From Aquila chrysaetos chrysaetos (taxonomy: Eukaryota; Chordata; Aves; Accipitriformes; Accipitridae), in NCBI RefSeq assembly GCF_900496995.4, contig NW_024470384.1, positions 1 through 64,000 of the forward strand: a DNA stretch of 64,000 nucleotides, given 5' to 3'. The position numbers and the translations under genes are program-made. Position 1 is the stretch's first letter, and each line of letters starts with the position of its first letter. Under the pieces are notes generated by a model, which saw only the letters and a program-made list of their open reading frames with translations, did not search any database and was not told the DNA's origin. Below, piece by piece: positions 22,577 through 34,394 of this stretch.

Positions 22577-24685
22577 TCACGACCTTTTATTCGCGACACG
22601 TGCGTCCCATCCTTTTTCAGCAGTTCTCACAGCTGTTTCTGTAGTTAATAAAACAAGAAAAGGTCCTTCCCAGAGGGGAGATAAGTTTTCTTCCTTCCAT
22701 GTTTTTATTAGAACCTTATCTCCCGGTTTTAATTGATGAATTGTAAATCCTAGAGGTGGTGTTTGAGCCAACATCCCAATTTCTCTTAGTTCCTGTCATC
22801 TTTTCCCGATAGTGATTATATATTCTCGGATATTTTTATCTTCAGCTACATTATTCCCCAGAGGCATCCCATGAGAATAAGGCATACCATATAACATTTC
22901 GTACGGTGATAATCCAGTCTCACTGTGTGGCTTCGTTCTTATATTTAAAAGTGCCAGTGGTAAACATTTTGTCCAAGGCATTTGGGTCTCAATCATTAAT
23001 TTAGCCAACTGTTGTTTTATTGTTTGATTCATCCTTTCTACTTTCCCTGAGCTTTGTGGATGCCACGGAGTGTGGTATTCCCACTGAATACCTAATGATT
23101 GACATAATATTTTTATTACTTTGGAAGTGAAGTGTGTGCCTTGATCAGAGTCAATGTACTGGATTATCCCATATCTAGGTATCAAGCGTTCCAATAGAAT
23201 TTTTACCACCATCTGTGCCGTAGCCCGTGCTACAGGGTAAGCTTCTACCCACCGTGTTAGATGATCTGCTATTACCAATAAATATTTTATCCTCCCTACC
23301 TTGGGTAATTCAGTGAAATCAACTTGTACCCTCTCAAAAGGCCTGTATGCTGTTTTTCTACCTCCCGTAGCTACTTGTCGAAACACTTTCTTATTTATTT
23401 TTTTGACAGGTTAAACAGCCTTGTGTAATTTGTTTTGCTATTTCAAAAATCCCAATACAGCCAAATTGTTTAAGGAAGTGATCACTCAACGCCTTTGTAC
23501 CCCAATGTGTTTGCGCATGCAAACGTCCCAATAGTTGTCTGGCATACGCTTTTGGCAACATTTCTCGCCCGTCGGGCGGCGTCCATTTTCCTTGTTCTAA
23601 CTTAGCTCCTATTTTTTTTAATTTTGTTTGTTCTTCAGGGGTAAACTTCTTCTCTCCTTCCTCCCGTCTTTCTTCACTGGTATCCCCCTTGGTTTGTATT
23701 ACATTAATTTTAGCGACCTGAGTCCTTAGGGCTGCTTCCTGGGCCTCTTTATCTGCCAAATTATTTCCTCTGGTTCGGTAATCTAATCCCTTTTTGTGTC
23801 CTCTCACATGTACTACTGCTATCTCTTTTGGTTCTCTTAATGCCCTTAAAATTTTTACTATTAATTCTTGATGTATAAGATTTTTTCCCTTGAGTATTAA
23901 TTAAACCTCTTTCCTCCCAAATTTTTCCAAAAGTGTGGACCACCCCGTATGCATATTTAGAATCTGTAAATACGGTCCCACTTTTTTCTTTGAGGAACTC
24001 CAGGGCCCTGCATAGGGCGTACAGCTCACAGGCCTGAGCTGACCGTGATGGACTCAGAGGTCCCGATTCCACAAGCTTTAAGACCTTATTAATTATTGCA
24101 TAGCCTGATTTTCTCCTCCCTTCTACCATTCGGGAGGAGCCATCCACAAACGGTATTTCTCCTTTTTCTAATTCAATATCCCTTAAATCTGGTCTCACCT
24201 TGATTTGGGTCTCAATTACTTCTAAACAGTTAGGTTGTAATTCTTCTGATGGTTCCCCAAACAAAAATTGTGCTGGACTCTGAGCAGAGGTCACTTTTAA
24301 TTCCAGGTCAGGGGAATCAATTAGTATTGCTTCATACTTTAGGACCCGGCTATCCGTTAACCATTTTTCTGCTTTTTGTTGTAACACACTTCTGACATTG
24401 TGTGGGGTGTACACCTTTAAAGGAGCACTGAAGGTAATTTTTCTAACTTCCTCTATTAATAATGCCGTGGCAACTAAAGCTCGGAGACAAGCGGGCCATC
24501 CTCTGCTTACTGGATCAAGTAACTTAGAACAGTACCCTATGGGTTTTTTTATTCCTGCCCAGTCTCGAGTTCAAGAACTCCATATGCTGTTTGGTTTGAC
24601 GTATTCACAAAGAGATAGAAAGGTTTTTCTAGATCTGGGAGGCTCAATACAGGCGCTTGTATTCACGTCTTTTTTTATTTCCTCA
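22577..24685 (-). pseudogene. ERV-A: gammaretrovirus-like pol pseudogene (RT end, RNase H, integrase)
   Basis: Read on the minus strand, the order is RT connection (from 24685), RNase H (about 24170-23780; FVDGSS, a catalytic Glu in the ACELYALCRALE stretch, TDSKYA, and NNLADKEA at the end), the integrase zinc domain (about 23560-23400; HAQTH and CLTC), the integrase core (23386-22860; VDFTEL, DSDQGTHF and SSGKVERMNQT carrying the D,D,E triad) and the C-terminal domain (LKPGDKVLIKTWK). Pol of this type encodes reverse transcription and integration enzymes. Frameshifts near 23890 and 23400 and a stop break the frame, so it is not functional. Both ends are lost to gaps. It is almost identical to ERV-B at 31.7-33.7 kb, but its breaks lie at different sites. 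Confidence 0.88.
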
Positions 24686-25185
24686 NNNNNNNNNNNNNNN
24701 NNNNNNNNNNNNNNNNNNNNNNNNNNNNNNNNNNNNNNNNNNNNNNNNNNNNNNNNNNNNNNNNNNNNNNNNNNNNNNNNNNNNNNNNNNNNNNNNNNNN
24801 NNNNNNNNNNNNNNNNNNNNNNNNNNNNNNNNNNNNNNNNNNNNNNNNNNNNNNNNNNNNNNNNNNNNNNNNNNNNNNNNNNNNNNNNNNNNNNNNNNNN
24901 NNNNNNNNNNNNNNNNNNNNNNNNNNNNNNNNNNNNNNNNNNNNNNNNNNNNNNNNNNNNNNNNNNNNNNNNNNNNNNNNNNNNNNNNNNNNNNNNNNNN
25001 NNNNNNNNNNNNNNNNNNNNNNNNNNNNNNNNNNNNNNNNNNNNNNNNNNNNNNNNNNNNNNNNNNNNNNNNNNNNNNNNNNNNNNNNNNNNNNNNNNNN
25101 NNNNNNNNNNNNNNNNNNNNNNNNNNNNNNNNNNNNNNNNNNNNNNNNNNNNNNNNNNNNNNNNNNNNNNNNNNNNNNNNNNNNN
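24686..25185. other. Assembly gap of 500 N
   Basis: Exactly 500 N, a placeholder of unknown true size. It removes the upstream part of ERV-A pol. Confidence 0.99.
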
Positions 25186-27857
25186 GGCCGACAGCCCCAG
25201 CTCCTCCCTGGAGCCCCGGCACCAAAAGCCGGTCCTTCCCGCCTGCGGGATGCAGGAGCCGTGCGCTCCCTGCTGCCCCATGGGGAAACTGAGGCACGGG
25301 CCGAGTATCTGCGGATCACCAAGGGAGGGTACGAGAGCGACAGGGACTGAGGGCAGCTCTTGCTGGTCCCCTCTGTCACCCACCGCTCTGGTCCCCAGGA
25401 GGTTTCCCACTAAACCTCTCTGCCCACCCTTTCTGGGACCTTTCTCCCCATCCCTGTGGGGTCACGGGTGCCCGGGGGGAAAGCCCGGGACCACGTGTGC
25501 TGTCCCAGGGTCTGTGCTGCACGGGGTCCGGCGATGGCGATGCTGCTGTCCCCGTGCGTTTGTGTCCCCCCCCGCTGATGAGGTATGTCCCAGTACAGCA
25601 GCGGGGTGTCCCCAGCCTGGCTGCCCACATCCCCGGGAGCCCCCACGTCCCCTGCCCTGACTGGCGGCAGGAATCGGTGCTCAGCCCGGGGCTCAGTCAG
25701 GAACCATCCTCAGCGATGAACCGACACAGGACGAGGCTTTGCAGACCATTCCGGCTGTTTTGGCCGTGGGTGCCGCGACAGGAGCACGAAGATGCTCCTG
25801 GTCGGCACGTTTAAACGCTCCCAGATGCACGGGCGGTAACGATGCTCGGGAATTCGGCACCAGCCTCTCCTCTCGGCACCTCGGAGGAGAGCGAGTGCCG
25901 CCGGCCACGCCAGCAGCAGCAGGTTTGGGGCTGGGAGGGGGGGAGATCCCCACCGTTGGTACTGGGGCTTTGCAGCTGTGCCAGCTGCGTGTCCCCCTCT
26001 CGCTGTGGCATCTCTCCAGCGAGGGATTTGGCTGGACCCTCTCCCGGAGTCTCCTGGGTTCCTCGCTCTGCTCCTGCCAATGCACCGCGGCACGTCCCAC
26101 GCCGAGGACGTGCAGACCCCGCGGACGCGCTGCCTGCAGGCAGAGCGGGGGGCAGAGGGAGCAGGCAGGAGCTGGATGCCGAGCAGATGGATGCCTACGG
26201 CAGGGGGGGATCTGGTCTTCCAGCCCCCCTGTGCCACCCAACCAGGGGGAGGGCAAAATGGGGCTGTCCCCTGGCACCCCAGCAGGATGGCCGGGACCCC
26301 TATGGAGCCGTGGGGGCTCTTGGGGGTCCCTCTGCAAAGCACCCCCCTGGGCTACGGCAGGACCGGCACATCTGCAGCCCTCCGGCTGCATCCAGCTCCC
26401 TCCTCTTGCCCCCCAGCCGGGGGTGCTGCCAGCCCGGCTCCACAGACACAGGGCTGGGGAGCTGAGAGCCCGTCCCGTCCCGTCCCCGTCCCCGTCCCCA
26501 GCCCAGTGCCCAGTTTTGGGGTGCCTGCGCCCTCTTTTTCAGCAGGACCGGGAACCTCGGCCCCCCTGATGCTGGCGGAGCGGAGCATCCCACCGGAGGC
26601 TGCTTTCCGACCAGCTCCCGGGGGGACCGGGCTGCCTCACGAGCACCGCCTGCGGGATCCGTCCACCGTCTCGGCAAACTCAGCCCCAAGTCAAACCAGG
26701 GGAGAAGTCCCTCTCCTCCGGAGCCACCAGCCCCGTTAAACGAGCAATTAGCGCCGCTCAGGATGTCACCACGCGGCTGACAGGCAATTCCCAGAGACAA
26801 GCGGGCTCCGCCGACTGTCCCCGAGGAGCTGTACAGACGCATATGCAGGGGAAGAAGGAATTTAGGAAACGGCCTTGTGATTATTCCTCGAGCTGATTTA
26901 TTAACTCCGAGGTCTGACTTCTCGCTCAGGTCCCCTGGGGACACACGGTGCACAGAGAAGCCCAGGCTGCATGCCTGCCGAGCGAGCGGCTCCCTTCGCC
27001 CCAGGCCGGGGTAAAGCAAAACCCAGGAGAAACGGGACAGGTAGGAGGTGGAAACCCAGCAGGAAGCGGGACTTGGGGTGCTGCTGCTGGGAAGGTCTGT
27101 CCCAGTCCCATCCTTTTCCCCAGGGAGAAAAGGAAGGAGGGGGAAGAGATGAAGCCGAAGTGGGGGGGCGGGGGGGGGGGTGCCCTGTTGCTGCCTCTAA
27201 GGGCAAAATTCAAGCCAGAAAAGGCCCAGCCTGACCCAGCAGGGAAGTGCCAAACTGGGTGTTGCACCTCACAGCATCCTGCACTGAACCGGGAGGAGAA
27301 GAGCCCCGTGACGGGGCACACACCCCCTCTGGCAGCACGGGCTGTGCCCGCAGCTCTGCTTCCCGGTGTAGCAGGGGGAAAAATCAGCTTCACCCGTAGG
27401 AGGTGTACCGATAAAAGGGTTTGGGGGGGACGGGCTGCAGGGTTTGGAGGGTGGTCCTCCCTGGGATACCAGACGCCCGCAGCAGCACTGGCGAGGGGAA
27501 GCCAGGAGAGGACGATGGCAGGACCGGCCTGGCTCATGCCTGGTACGTCCCCGTGCCATGGCAGCAGCTCCACGCCGGGACCCTGTGCGCCTTCAGCTCC
27601 CGCCCTGCTTCCTAAATTTAGGATTAAAGATCAGCTCCGAGTTTTCAAAGCACTCACAGTACCCAGCCATGGGCACCCACATGCAAAAGCAGTCTGGGGT
27701 CTCCCTGTGGCAGTCTGGGGTCTCTGGGGTCCCCTGTGCATGGGGACAGCCAAGGACAGCCTGCCCACCCCTTCCCAGCTGCACCCTGCTGCTCAAGCCG
27801 GGGGCCTGGGGGAACCTTTCCCCCCCCCAGCAGGGGGGCTTTGCCATCTGTGAAAAA
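25186..27857. other. GC-rich host sequence next to ERV-B, no gene recognised
   Basis: This is CpG-rich single-copy-looking DNA with composition-driven open frames on both strands and no recognised domain. It is the flank at the 3' end of the ERV-B provirus, whose LTR starts at 27858. Confidence 0.4.
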
Positions 27858-28565
27858 TGATCATGTCCAAAACCAGGATTCTAATTAAAGTTTACGATTT
27901 ATTACACGAATAGAGGTAAGCAAACAGCGCTGGGTGCACCGGGAGCCTCTGCTCTACCAAGGCACACCCCGTCAGGTCTAATTGTGCAGGTTAAGTACAG
28001 GTTCTACATACATATTCACTAGATTCCTGAGAAATGTTATACATATTCATTAGTTTTCCAGGAAACTATTAGCATATGCAAATGTCCTTTATGCAGGCGC
28101 ATTGAAGGTCTCTGGTGGTCTTCAGGAGTCCTCTGGTGGTCCTCCATAGTCTTCCTCACTTGTCCGCTATTTGACCCTCCTCAGATGATTCTGCGCCGTA
28201 CGGTCCTTTACATGTTTTGATACCTTAGTGCTTGTTAGTGTTCTTATTATCTAAGTTCTCATTAGTGGTATAGCACCGTACGGTTAGTTTAAGCTAAATT
28301 ATCTACAAGGATGGGAACAAAGGCAGGAGTTCTTATCTTTTCCGGCCTTATCTATTCAAGCAAGGCCTCTACTTGTGTTTTCTTAACAAGATCGTAAATT
28401 CATCGAACACTGAATTAAGTCTTGTGATCGCTCTTGGTTCCTTCTTGCTCATCATTCCTAAGTACCAGTCTCTGGCAGGCTTAATCCTTGACAAACACCA
28501 GTCCTGGGTATGTAAAGTTACAGAGGGACAATCATTAAGCAATAAGCAGTTTGTTCTCTATATCA
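27858..28565 (-). mobile_element. 3' LTR of ERV-B, about 708 bp
   Basis: On the minus strand it begins TGATATAGAGAAC just after the polypurine tract and ends GGACATGATCA, giving TGAT/ATCA ends. A minus-strand AATAAA (from TTTATT near 27899) lies about 40 bp before the end, as expected for R and U5. The exact left boundary is inferred from the inverted termini, since no second LTR is present to compare. Confidence 0.65.
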
Positions 28566-28587
28566 ATCCCCCCCCCCCTTTTTCTTT
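28566..28587 (-). promoter_or_regulatory. Polypurine tract of ERV-B
   Basis: On the minus strand this is AAAGAAAAA followed by a run of eleven G and AT, directly before the LTR start. The position and composition fit the plus-strand primer of a retrovirus. Confidence 0.75.
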
Positions 28588-28985
28588 AAACCTTTGCAAC
28601 TATAGGATTCCGCTACTTCCGAGAGACCGTGTGAAGTATTTTTCGATTTCTACTTGATGTCTGATTTTATTTCGTTTCCAACTTTTGTAATTCCCCACTG
28701 TTATATGGCTTTTGCAGGAAGCAAGAACTATATACATACTCTCCTACTTCCCTTAGGCCTACGGTTATACAAGATCCAGCAAAACGGTTAAAGATTACAT
28801 ATGCAGAGAGGGTCACATTTCACCATGCGGCCCTATCGTTGTTTTATATTGACACGAATCAGGTTACTATATTTCATAATCCCCCATTTCCTTTTTTATA
28901 GTATTGATTCGTGTTTTCATTTTCAATCGTGTTAACACTTGCTGAATTGGTATCAATCTCGGATCTTCTTTTGTTTTTATGATCA

Positions 28986-31001
28986 TTAGGGAATTGGCCT
29001 TTTCTCTTCCAGATTCTGGATCAACAGGTACAGCAGATATCTGTATTCCTTGTGTAACCGAATGTATAGTCTAGTAAAACAAGGTATTAAACATGGAATT
29101 ATTAACAATCCTCCACATATTCCTAATACAACTATCCCAATTTTATTGAGCCAATCACCGTTCATAAAGTCTCCCCATAATCCCCCTAGGTTAATTCCAT
29201 TCCAAGTCTGAACTGGGACATGTGCCATTTTCTTCATTTCCGTTACAAGTTCATTCACAGCTTTTCCTTCATCATCAATTTCTAAACAACAATTACTAAG
29301 ATTAAATTTTCCACACACCCCCCCTTCCTGTGCTAACAAATAATCCAAAGCTAAGCGATTTTGATACAAAGCCGTTCTCATCTTGGTATTTTGTTTGGCA
29401 ATTAATCCAAGTGCATCTCCAGTTTTATTTACTATTATTTCCACTACAGCTTGTAACCTTATTATTCTATTAAGCATATCTATTGGGGTCCTATAGCCCC
29501 AAGATCCGTCTTCTGCCCATGTAGCTGGATCATAATAGGCAATAATTCTCTCAGGAGGCCATTCGTTATCTTTCCAATTCCCAGTTTGCAGGTTTCGTTT
29601 CTGACGTCTTTTTCCTAACTCATTGGCCTCTGCATATATTTGAACTCCTAGTCGCTCTCCTTGATTTATGGGTAATAGGAAAAAACTGGGTCTTATAGTT
29701 CCTACTACACAGGACCCTGTCCAATTCCTTTGGCAAATATGCATAAGCTAATCTGCCACAAATCCAATAATGTCCTTTAGGGGTTGGCCAACCATTTGGT
29801 ATATTCGTTCCATTTGTCCAATTTTTAAATTGATTATTTATTTCCAGTGGGTTTCCCCACCTATCCCAATTATTCCGTGTCTCATTCCATAGAAAACCTC
29901 CTTCACGCTCCAGGTTACCTACTTGCCTTCCATCATCCCTTAGGTTTTGCCAACAACTCTTCCCAATTACACTCGTTTGAAGCACCCATTGTTGTTTCCT
30001 ATTATCCTTTCCCACTGTTTTCCACACTTGGGGATTACTTATGTTGCTCTCCATGTTGGCCTCCCATGGCCATCGTTCACCTTGATTTGTTCCTCCGCAA
30101 ACATAGCAATTAGTCGCTTTTAACGATTTAGCGATATTTTCTGCAAGGTTTACAAATAAATTTTTAGCAACTGTGGGAATTTCATATTTTACTCCTGTCT
30201 CTATTTCATGATAAAAGGAGTTAAACAATAATCGATGTTGTATTGATTCTCTAGACTTTTCTTTGATCTGTATATTCAGGACAATGCCTGGGTCCCCTCC
30301 TGTCCCATAGATTTTAAGCCCAAGGTAAACTATTTGTTTCTGTTTCCAATTTTCTGGGTTTTTAATAGTTATGTTGACAGGATTACAGCTACGGGTGGTG
30401 CAGTTTTTATCTACAGGCCCCGCGGTTATGGAGGCCTGTATTTCCCCACAATGACTTTCGTATCCCCAGTTTTGGGTTGCCCAACACACACACGCCCCCA
30501 TCCCCTCCTGCCACGTAAGTGGGCAGATTGATATCTTGCTGTTTCAGAGCGCCGGTAGTTTGCATTAATTTGACAATGCCCGGCTCCTGGACATAAGTAC
30601 TTTGGTTGTTCTGAATAATATTTTCTCCACTCTACACTCCCACAATTTGTGTCTGGGTCGTCGTCAATTGCATCCCATGCATCAAAGGATACCCAGGCGG
30701 GTATGGTTGAATTAGTAATTTTTTTACTTGATCCTATTAATCTCCCATTTTGATCATTTGTTCTAATCTCGACCCAATATTGACAAGGGCGTTCCTTTGG
30801 ATCATAGCATACAGTTCTGTTTTCTTCTCTGCATAGAGCATACCGGGTTTGGTTATAAATGCAGCTTCCAATTTTCTGACCCTTGCAGTCATAGACAGTA
30901 TGATATACTAAGGTTAGGGAGCTTATTCGTCCCCTTCTAGTGGTCACTATACATTGACTGCAGTTGTTTTCAGTAGCCAGGGTCAAAGAACTCATCCCCA
31001 A
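28986..31001 (-). pseudogene. ERV-B env pseudogene (surface and transmembrane subunits)
   Basis: The reading falls into three frames: 31001-30426, 30501-29620 and 29744-28986. The first two hold a Cys- and N-glycosylation-rich surface subunit (repeated NxT/S and CxxC-like pairs such as CVCW and CYVC). The last holds the transmembrane subunit: a heptad-rich stretch ([16 protein letters not shown]), [17 protein letters not shown], then CC after seven residues (CX7CC as I count it), and near the end the membrane span [21 protein letters not shown]. Two frameshifts destroy the gene. A basic KRRQKR cluster precedes the heptads, but I see no clear hydrophobic fusion peptide after it. The transmembrane part resembles the ERV3-type env group of vertebrates. 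Confidence 0.82.
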
Positions 31002-31712
31002 GTAGAACTAGAAGAGGTCTGGTAAGGGCCATAGTGGTCGGCGGTCATAGCCCTGAGGGGTTGCAGCCCTTGGCAGACCCTTTTAGCCGCACCACCGGTT
31101 CCCTATCCAGTCTTGCCCTCTTCCTTAAGAGGTGGTCTGTCCTAAACACTCAAGGGATTATAGGGTCAGCTCTTAGTCCAATTTGTGTGCTATGTTCCAA
31201 AAGTTCAGTGTCTTTTATAGGTATCTTAATGCTTAAATGATCCCCATTATTGTTTTCCCTGGTAGGAATGAAAAGTTTTTGTATATATTATATAGAAATA
31301 GTCATAATAAAATTCCCACAGCAATTTATCTTATATTACTACAACCCTGTTAGTTCGACAACAAAAATACCTTTTTCTTGTTCGTATTTCTAATTGATTA
31401 ATACGTCTACATCTAATAGAAAAAGGAGATAGTGTGGTCACTAAATATACTTGTTGTGATCCGTTATAATGGATTATATATTTCCCACAGTAATAACAAT
31501 GACAAATAAGATACAAACTGCACCGGCGACAAATTGGACAAAGCTGAGTACTAGCTCGACTCGGGGTTCTGCTGTCCCGCGTCGTCAGTTGGGGTACTCC
31601 TCCCATACAACAATGGTTCTTCCCACGGCCTTAGCCAACGAGCTGGGATTCACTTGGGTCTGGAGTCTGTAAGGATACACAGATACCCCTACCAGTCAAT
31701 TGTAAGGCCTCT

Positions 31713-33741
31713 TCAAGTTCGTTTGATGGTTAGTTTAGTTTCTCCTGGCTCAGATGTCATTTTCCACTCCTTCACCGGACATTTTATTCGTGACACGTGC
31801 GTCCATCCTTTTTCAGCAGTTCTCACAGCTGTTTCTGTAGTTAATAAAACAAGAAAAGGTCCTTCCCAGAGGGGAGATAAGTTTTCTTCCTTCCATGTTT
31901 TTATCAGAACCTTATCTCCCGGTTTTAATTGATGAATTGTAAATCCTAGAGGTGGTGTTTGAGCCAACATCCCAATGTCTCTTAGTTCCTTTCATCTTTT
32001 CCCGATAGTGATTATATATTCTCGGATATTTTTATCTTCAACTACATTATTCCCCAGAGGCATCCCATGAGAATAAGGCATACCATATAACATTTCCTAC
32101 GGTGATAATCCAGTCTCACTGTGTGGCTTCGTTCTTATATTTAAAAGTGCCAATGGTAAACATTTTGTCCAAGGCATTTGGGTCTCAATCATTAATTTAG
32201 CCAACTGTTGTTTTATTGTTTGATTCATCCTTTCTACTTTCCCTGAGCTTTGTGGATGCCACGGAGTGTGGTAGTCCCACTGAATACCTAATGATTGACA
32301 TAATATTTTTATTACTTTGGAAGTGAAGTGTGTGCCTTGATCAGAGTCAATGTACTGGATTATCCCATATCTAGGTATCAAGCGTTCTAATAGAATTTTT
32401 ACCACCATCTGTGCCGTAGCCCGTGCTACAGGGTAAGCTTCTACCCACCGTGTTAGATGATCTGCTATTACCAATAAATATTTTATCCTCCCTACCTTGG
32501 GTAATTCAGTGAAATCAACTTGTACCCTCTCAAAAGGTCTGTATGCTGTTTTTCTACCTCCCGTAGCTACTTGTCGAAACACTTTCTTATTTATTTTTTG
32601 ACAGGTTAAACAGCCTTGTGTAATTTGTTTTGCTATTTCAAAAATCCCAATACAGCCAAATTGTTTAAGGAAGTGATCACTCAATGCCTTTGTACCCCAA
32701 TGTGTTTGCGCATGCAAACGTCCCAATATTTGTCTGGCATACGCTTTTGGCAACATTTCTCGCCCGTCGGGCAGTGTCCATTTTCCTTGTTCTAACTTAG
32801 CTCCTATTTTTTTTTTAATTTTGTTTGTTCTTCAGGGGTAAACTTCTTCTCTCCTTCCTCCCGTCTTTCTTCACTGGTATCCCCCTTGGTTTGTATTACA
32901 TTAATTTTAGCGACCCGAGTCCTTAGGGCTGCTTCCTGGGCCTCTTTATCTGCCAAATTATTTCCTCTGGTTCGGTAATCTAATCCCTTTTTGTGTCCTC
33001 TCACATGTACTACTGCTATCTCTTTTGGTTCTCTTAATGCCCTTAAAATTTTTACTATTAATTCTTGATTTATAAGATTTTTCCCTTGAGTATTAATTAA
33101 ACCTCTTTCCTCCCAAATTTTTCCAAAAGTGTGGACCACCCCGTATGCATATTTAGAATCTGTAAATACGGTCCCACTTTTTCCTTTTAGTAACTCCAGG
33201 GCCCTGCATAGGGCGTACAGCTCACAGGCCTGAGCTGACCGTGATGGACTCAGAGGTCCCGATTCCACAAGCTTTAAGACCTTATTAATTATTGCATAGC
33301 CTGATTTTCTCCTCCCTTCTACCATTCGGGAGGAGCCATCCACAAACGGTATTTCTCCTTTTTCTAATTCAATATCCCTTAAATCTGGTCTCACCTTGAT
33401 TTGGGTCTCAATTACTTCTAAACAGTTAGGTTGTAATTCTTCTGATGGTTCCCCAACAAAAATTGTGCTGGACTCTGAGCAGAGGTCACTTTTAATTCCA
33501 GGTCAGGGGAATCAATTAGTATTGCTTCATACTTTAGGACCCGGCTATCTGTTAACCATTTTTCTGCTTTTTGTTGTAACACACTTCTGACATTGTGTGG
33601 GCTGTACACCTTTAAAGGAGCACTGAAGGTAATTTTTCTAACTTCCTCTATTAATAATGCCGTAGCAACTAAAGCTCGGAGACAAGCGGGCCATCCTCTA
33701 CTTACTGGATCAAGTAACTTAGAACAGTACCCTATGGGTTT
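31713..33741 (-). pseudogene. ERV-B pol pseudogene (RT connection, RNase H, integrase)
   Basis: It matches ERV-A almost base for base: RT connection (33741-33410), RNase H (33394-32804; VDGSS, ACELYALC, TDSKYA, NNLADKEA), integrase zinc domain with HAQTH and CLTC (about 32745-32600), integrase core (32580-32097; VDFTEL, DSDQGTHF, GKVERMNQ) and C-terminal domain (31970-31713; LKPGDKVLIKTW, PLWEGPFLVLL). A T-run expansion near 32806 and single-base changes near 33455 and 32090 break the frame. The region 31002-31712 between pol and env contains short frames without a clear domain and probably the start of env. Confidence 0.88.
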
Positions 33742-33895
33742 TCCAACCCGGGCAAGAGTGGTTACTTGTGTGCTAAGAAGGTGTTGAAAATCGTATCAAT
33801 TAGCCTAAATGCTGATTTTAAGTGTTCAAATCGCTCTTAACTTTTAAAGGAGGTGGTGTATTTCGAGCTGACCTGTTTACCTGGAATCCTCCTTT
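33741..33895 (+). repeat. 155-bp repeat, copy 1 (second copy at 42806-42961)
   Basis: From GTTTTCCAACCC through ...GTTTACCTGGAATCCTCCTTTAG the sequence recurs with few changes at 42806-42961. Shared marks include GGCAAGAGTG, TATCAATTAGCCTAAATG and GTGTATTTCGAGCTGACC. I do not recognise the family. Each copy is joined to a different ERV fragment: here to ERV-B pol on its left, at 42.96 kb to an ERVL LTR on its right. Confidence 0.85.
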
Positions 33896-34135
33896 AGAGA
33901 GACCAGATTTAAGGCATATTGAAAGGGGTATTTAAGGGGGGGGGGGGGGGCGGCGGCGCCGAGCCGGGCGGGGGGGGGCCGCGCCGTGCCGGAGCGGCGG
34001 CGGCGGGAGCGCGCCGGAGCTGCACGGAGCCGCGCTGGGGGCTCGGCGGGGACTGCGGCTGCGCCGGCGTGGGGGTGGGCGGAAACGGAAGCGGCGTCCC
34101 CGCGGGGTCAGGCAGCAGGGCGGGCTGCCTCCCGG

Positions 34136-34155
34136 GGCATGCCGGGAGCTGTAGT
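34136..34155 (-). promoter_or_regulatory. ZNF143/STAF-type site
   Basis: The minus strand reads ACTACAGCTCCCGGCATGCC, close to the known ACTACAnnTCCCnGCATGC core bound by ZNF143. The same string is kept at 58306-58325 in the other duplicate. Confidence 0.75.
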
Positions 34156-34384
34156 TTTCGCGGACTCGGCGGCCGGGCAGCAGCGTGGCTCTCGGGCGCG
34201 GCGTAGTCCTCGCTGCCGCCGCCGCGGCCCCCGGAGTCCGACCGGCTCAGACTCAGGAGCGTCGCCGGTTTCGCGTGGTTTTCCGCGGGCTTCCCGCTGC
34301 GCCCGCTCCCCGACCAGCCGTGCGGACGCGCCTCCCTGCGCGGTACTGCAGCCCGGCGTTCGCGCGCCGGCTCCGGCCCCTCCG

Positions 34385-34394
34385 GCGCATGCGC
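34385..34394. promoter_or_regulatory. NRF1-type palindrome GCGCATGCGC
   Basis: An exact GCGCATGCGC, the core of the NRF1 site. The duplicate has matching sites at 58048-58057 and 58110-58119. Confidence 0.7.

Larger units (their letters stand above)
27858..33741 (-). mobile_element. ERV-B: 5'-truncated gammaretrovirus-like provirus
   Basis: Reading leftwards on the minus strand the order is pol (33741-31713), env (31001-28986), a 3' untranslated stretch of about 400 bp, a polypurine tract and one LTR (28565-27858). The 5' LTR, leader, gag, protease and most of RT are missing. The left end abuts GC-rich host DNA; the right end breaks inside pol at a short GTTTT shared with an unrelated repeat. 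No intact gene is left. Confidence 0.85.

Noticed and set aside
25280-25298. MIR-like string TGGGGAAACTGAGGCACGG
   Set aside because: About 19 bp without further similarity around it; too short to call an element.
24398-25660. Frames running through the N blocks (also at 46719-48287 and 61093-61818)
   Set aside because: They are open only because N codons are not read as stops; their ends belong to unrelated sequences.
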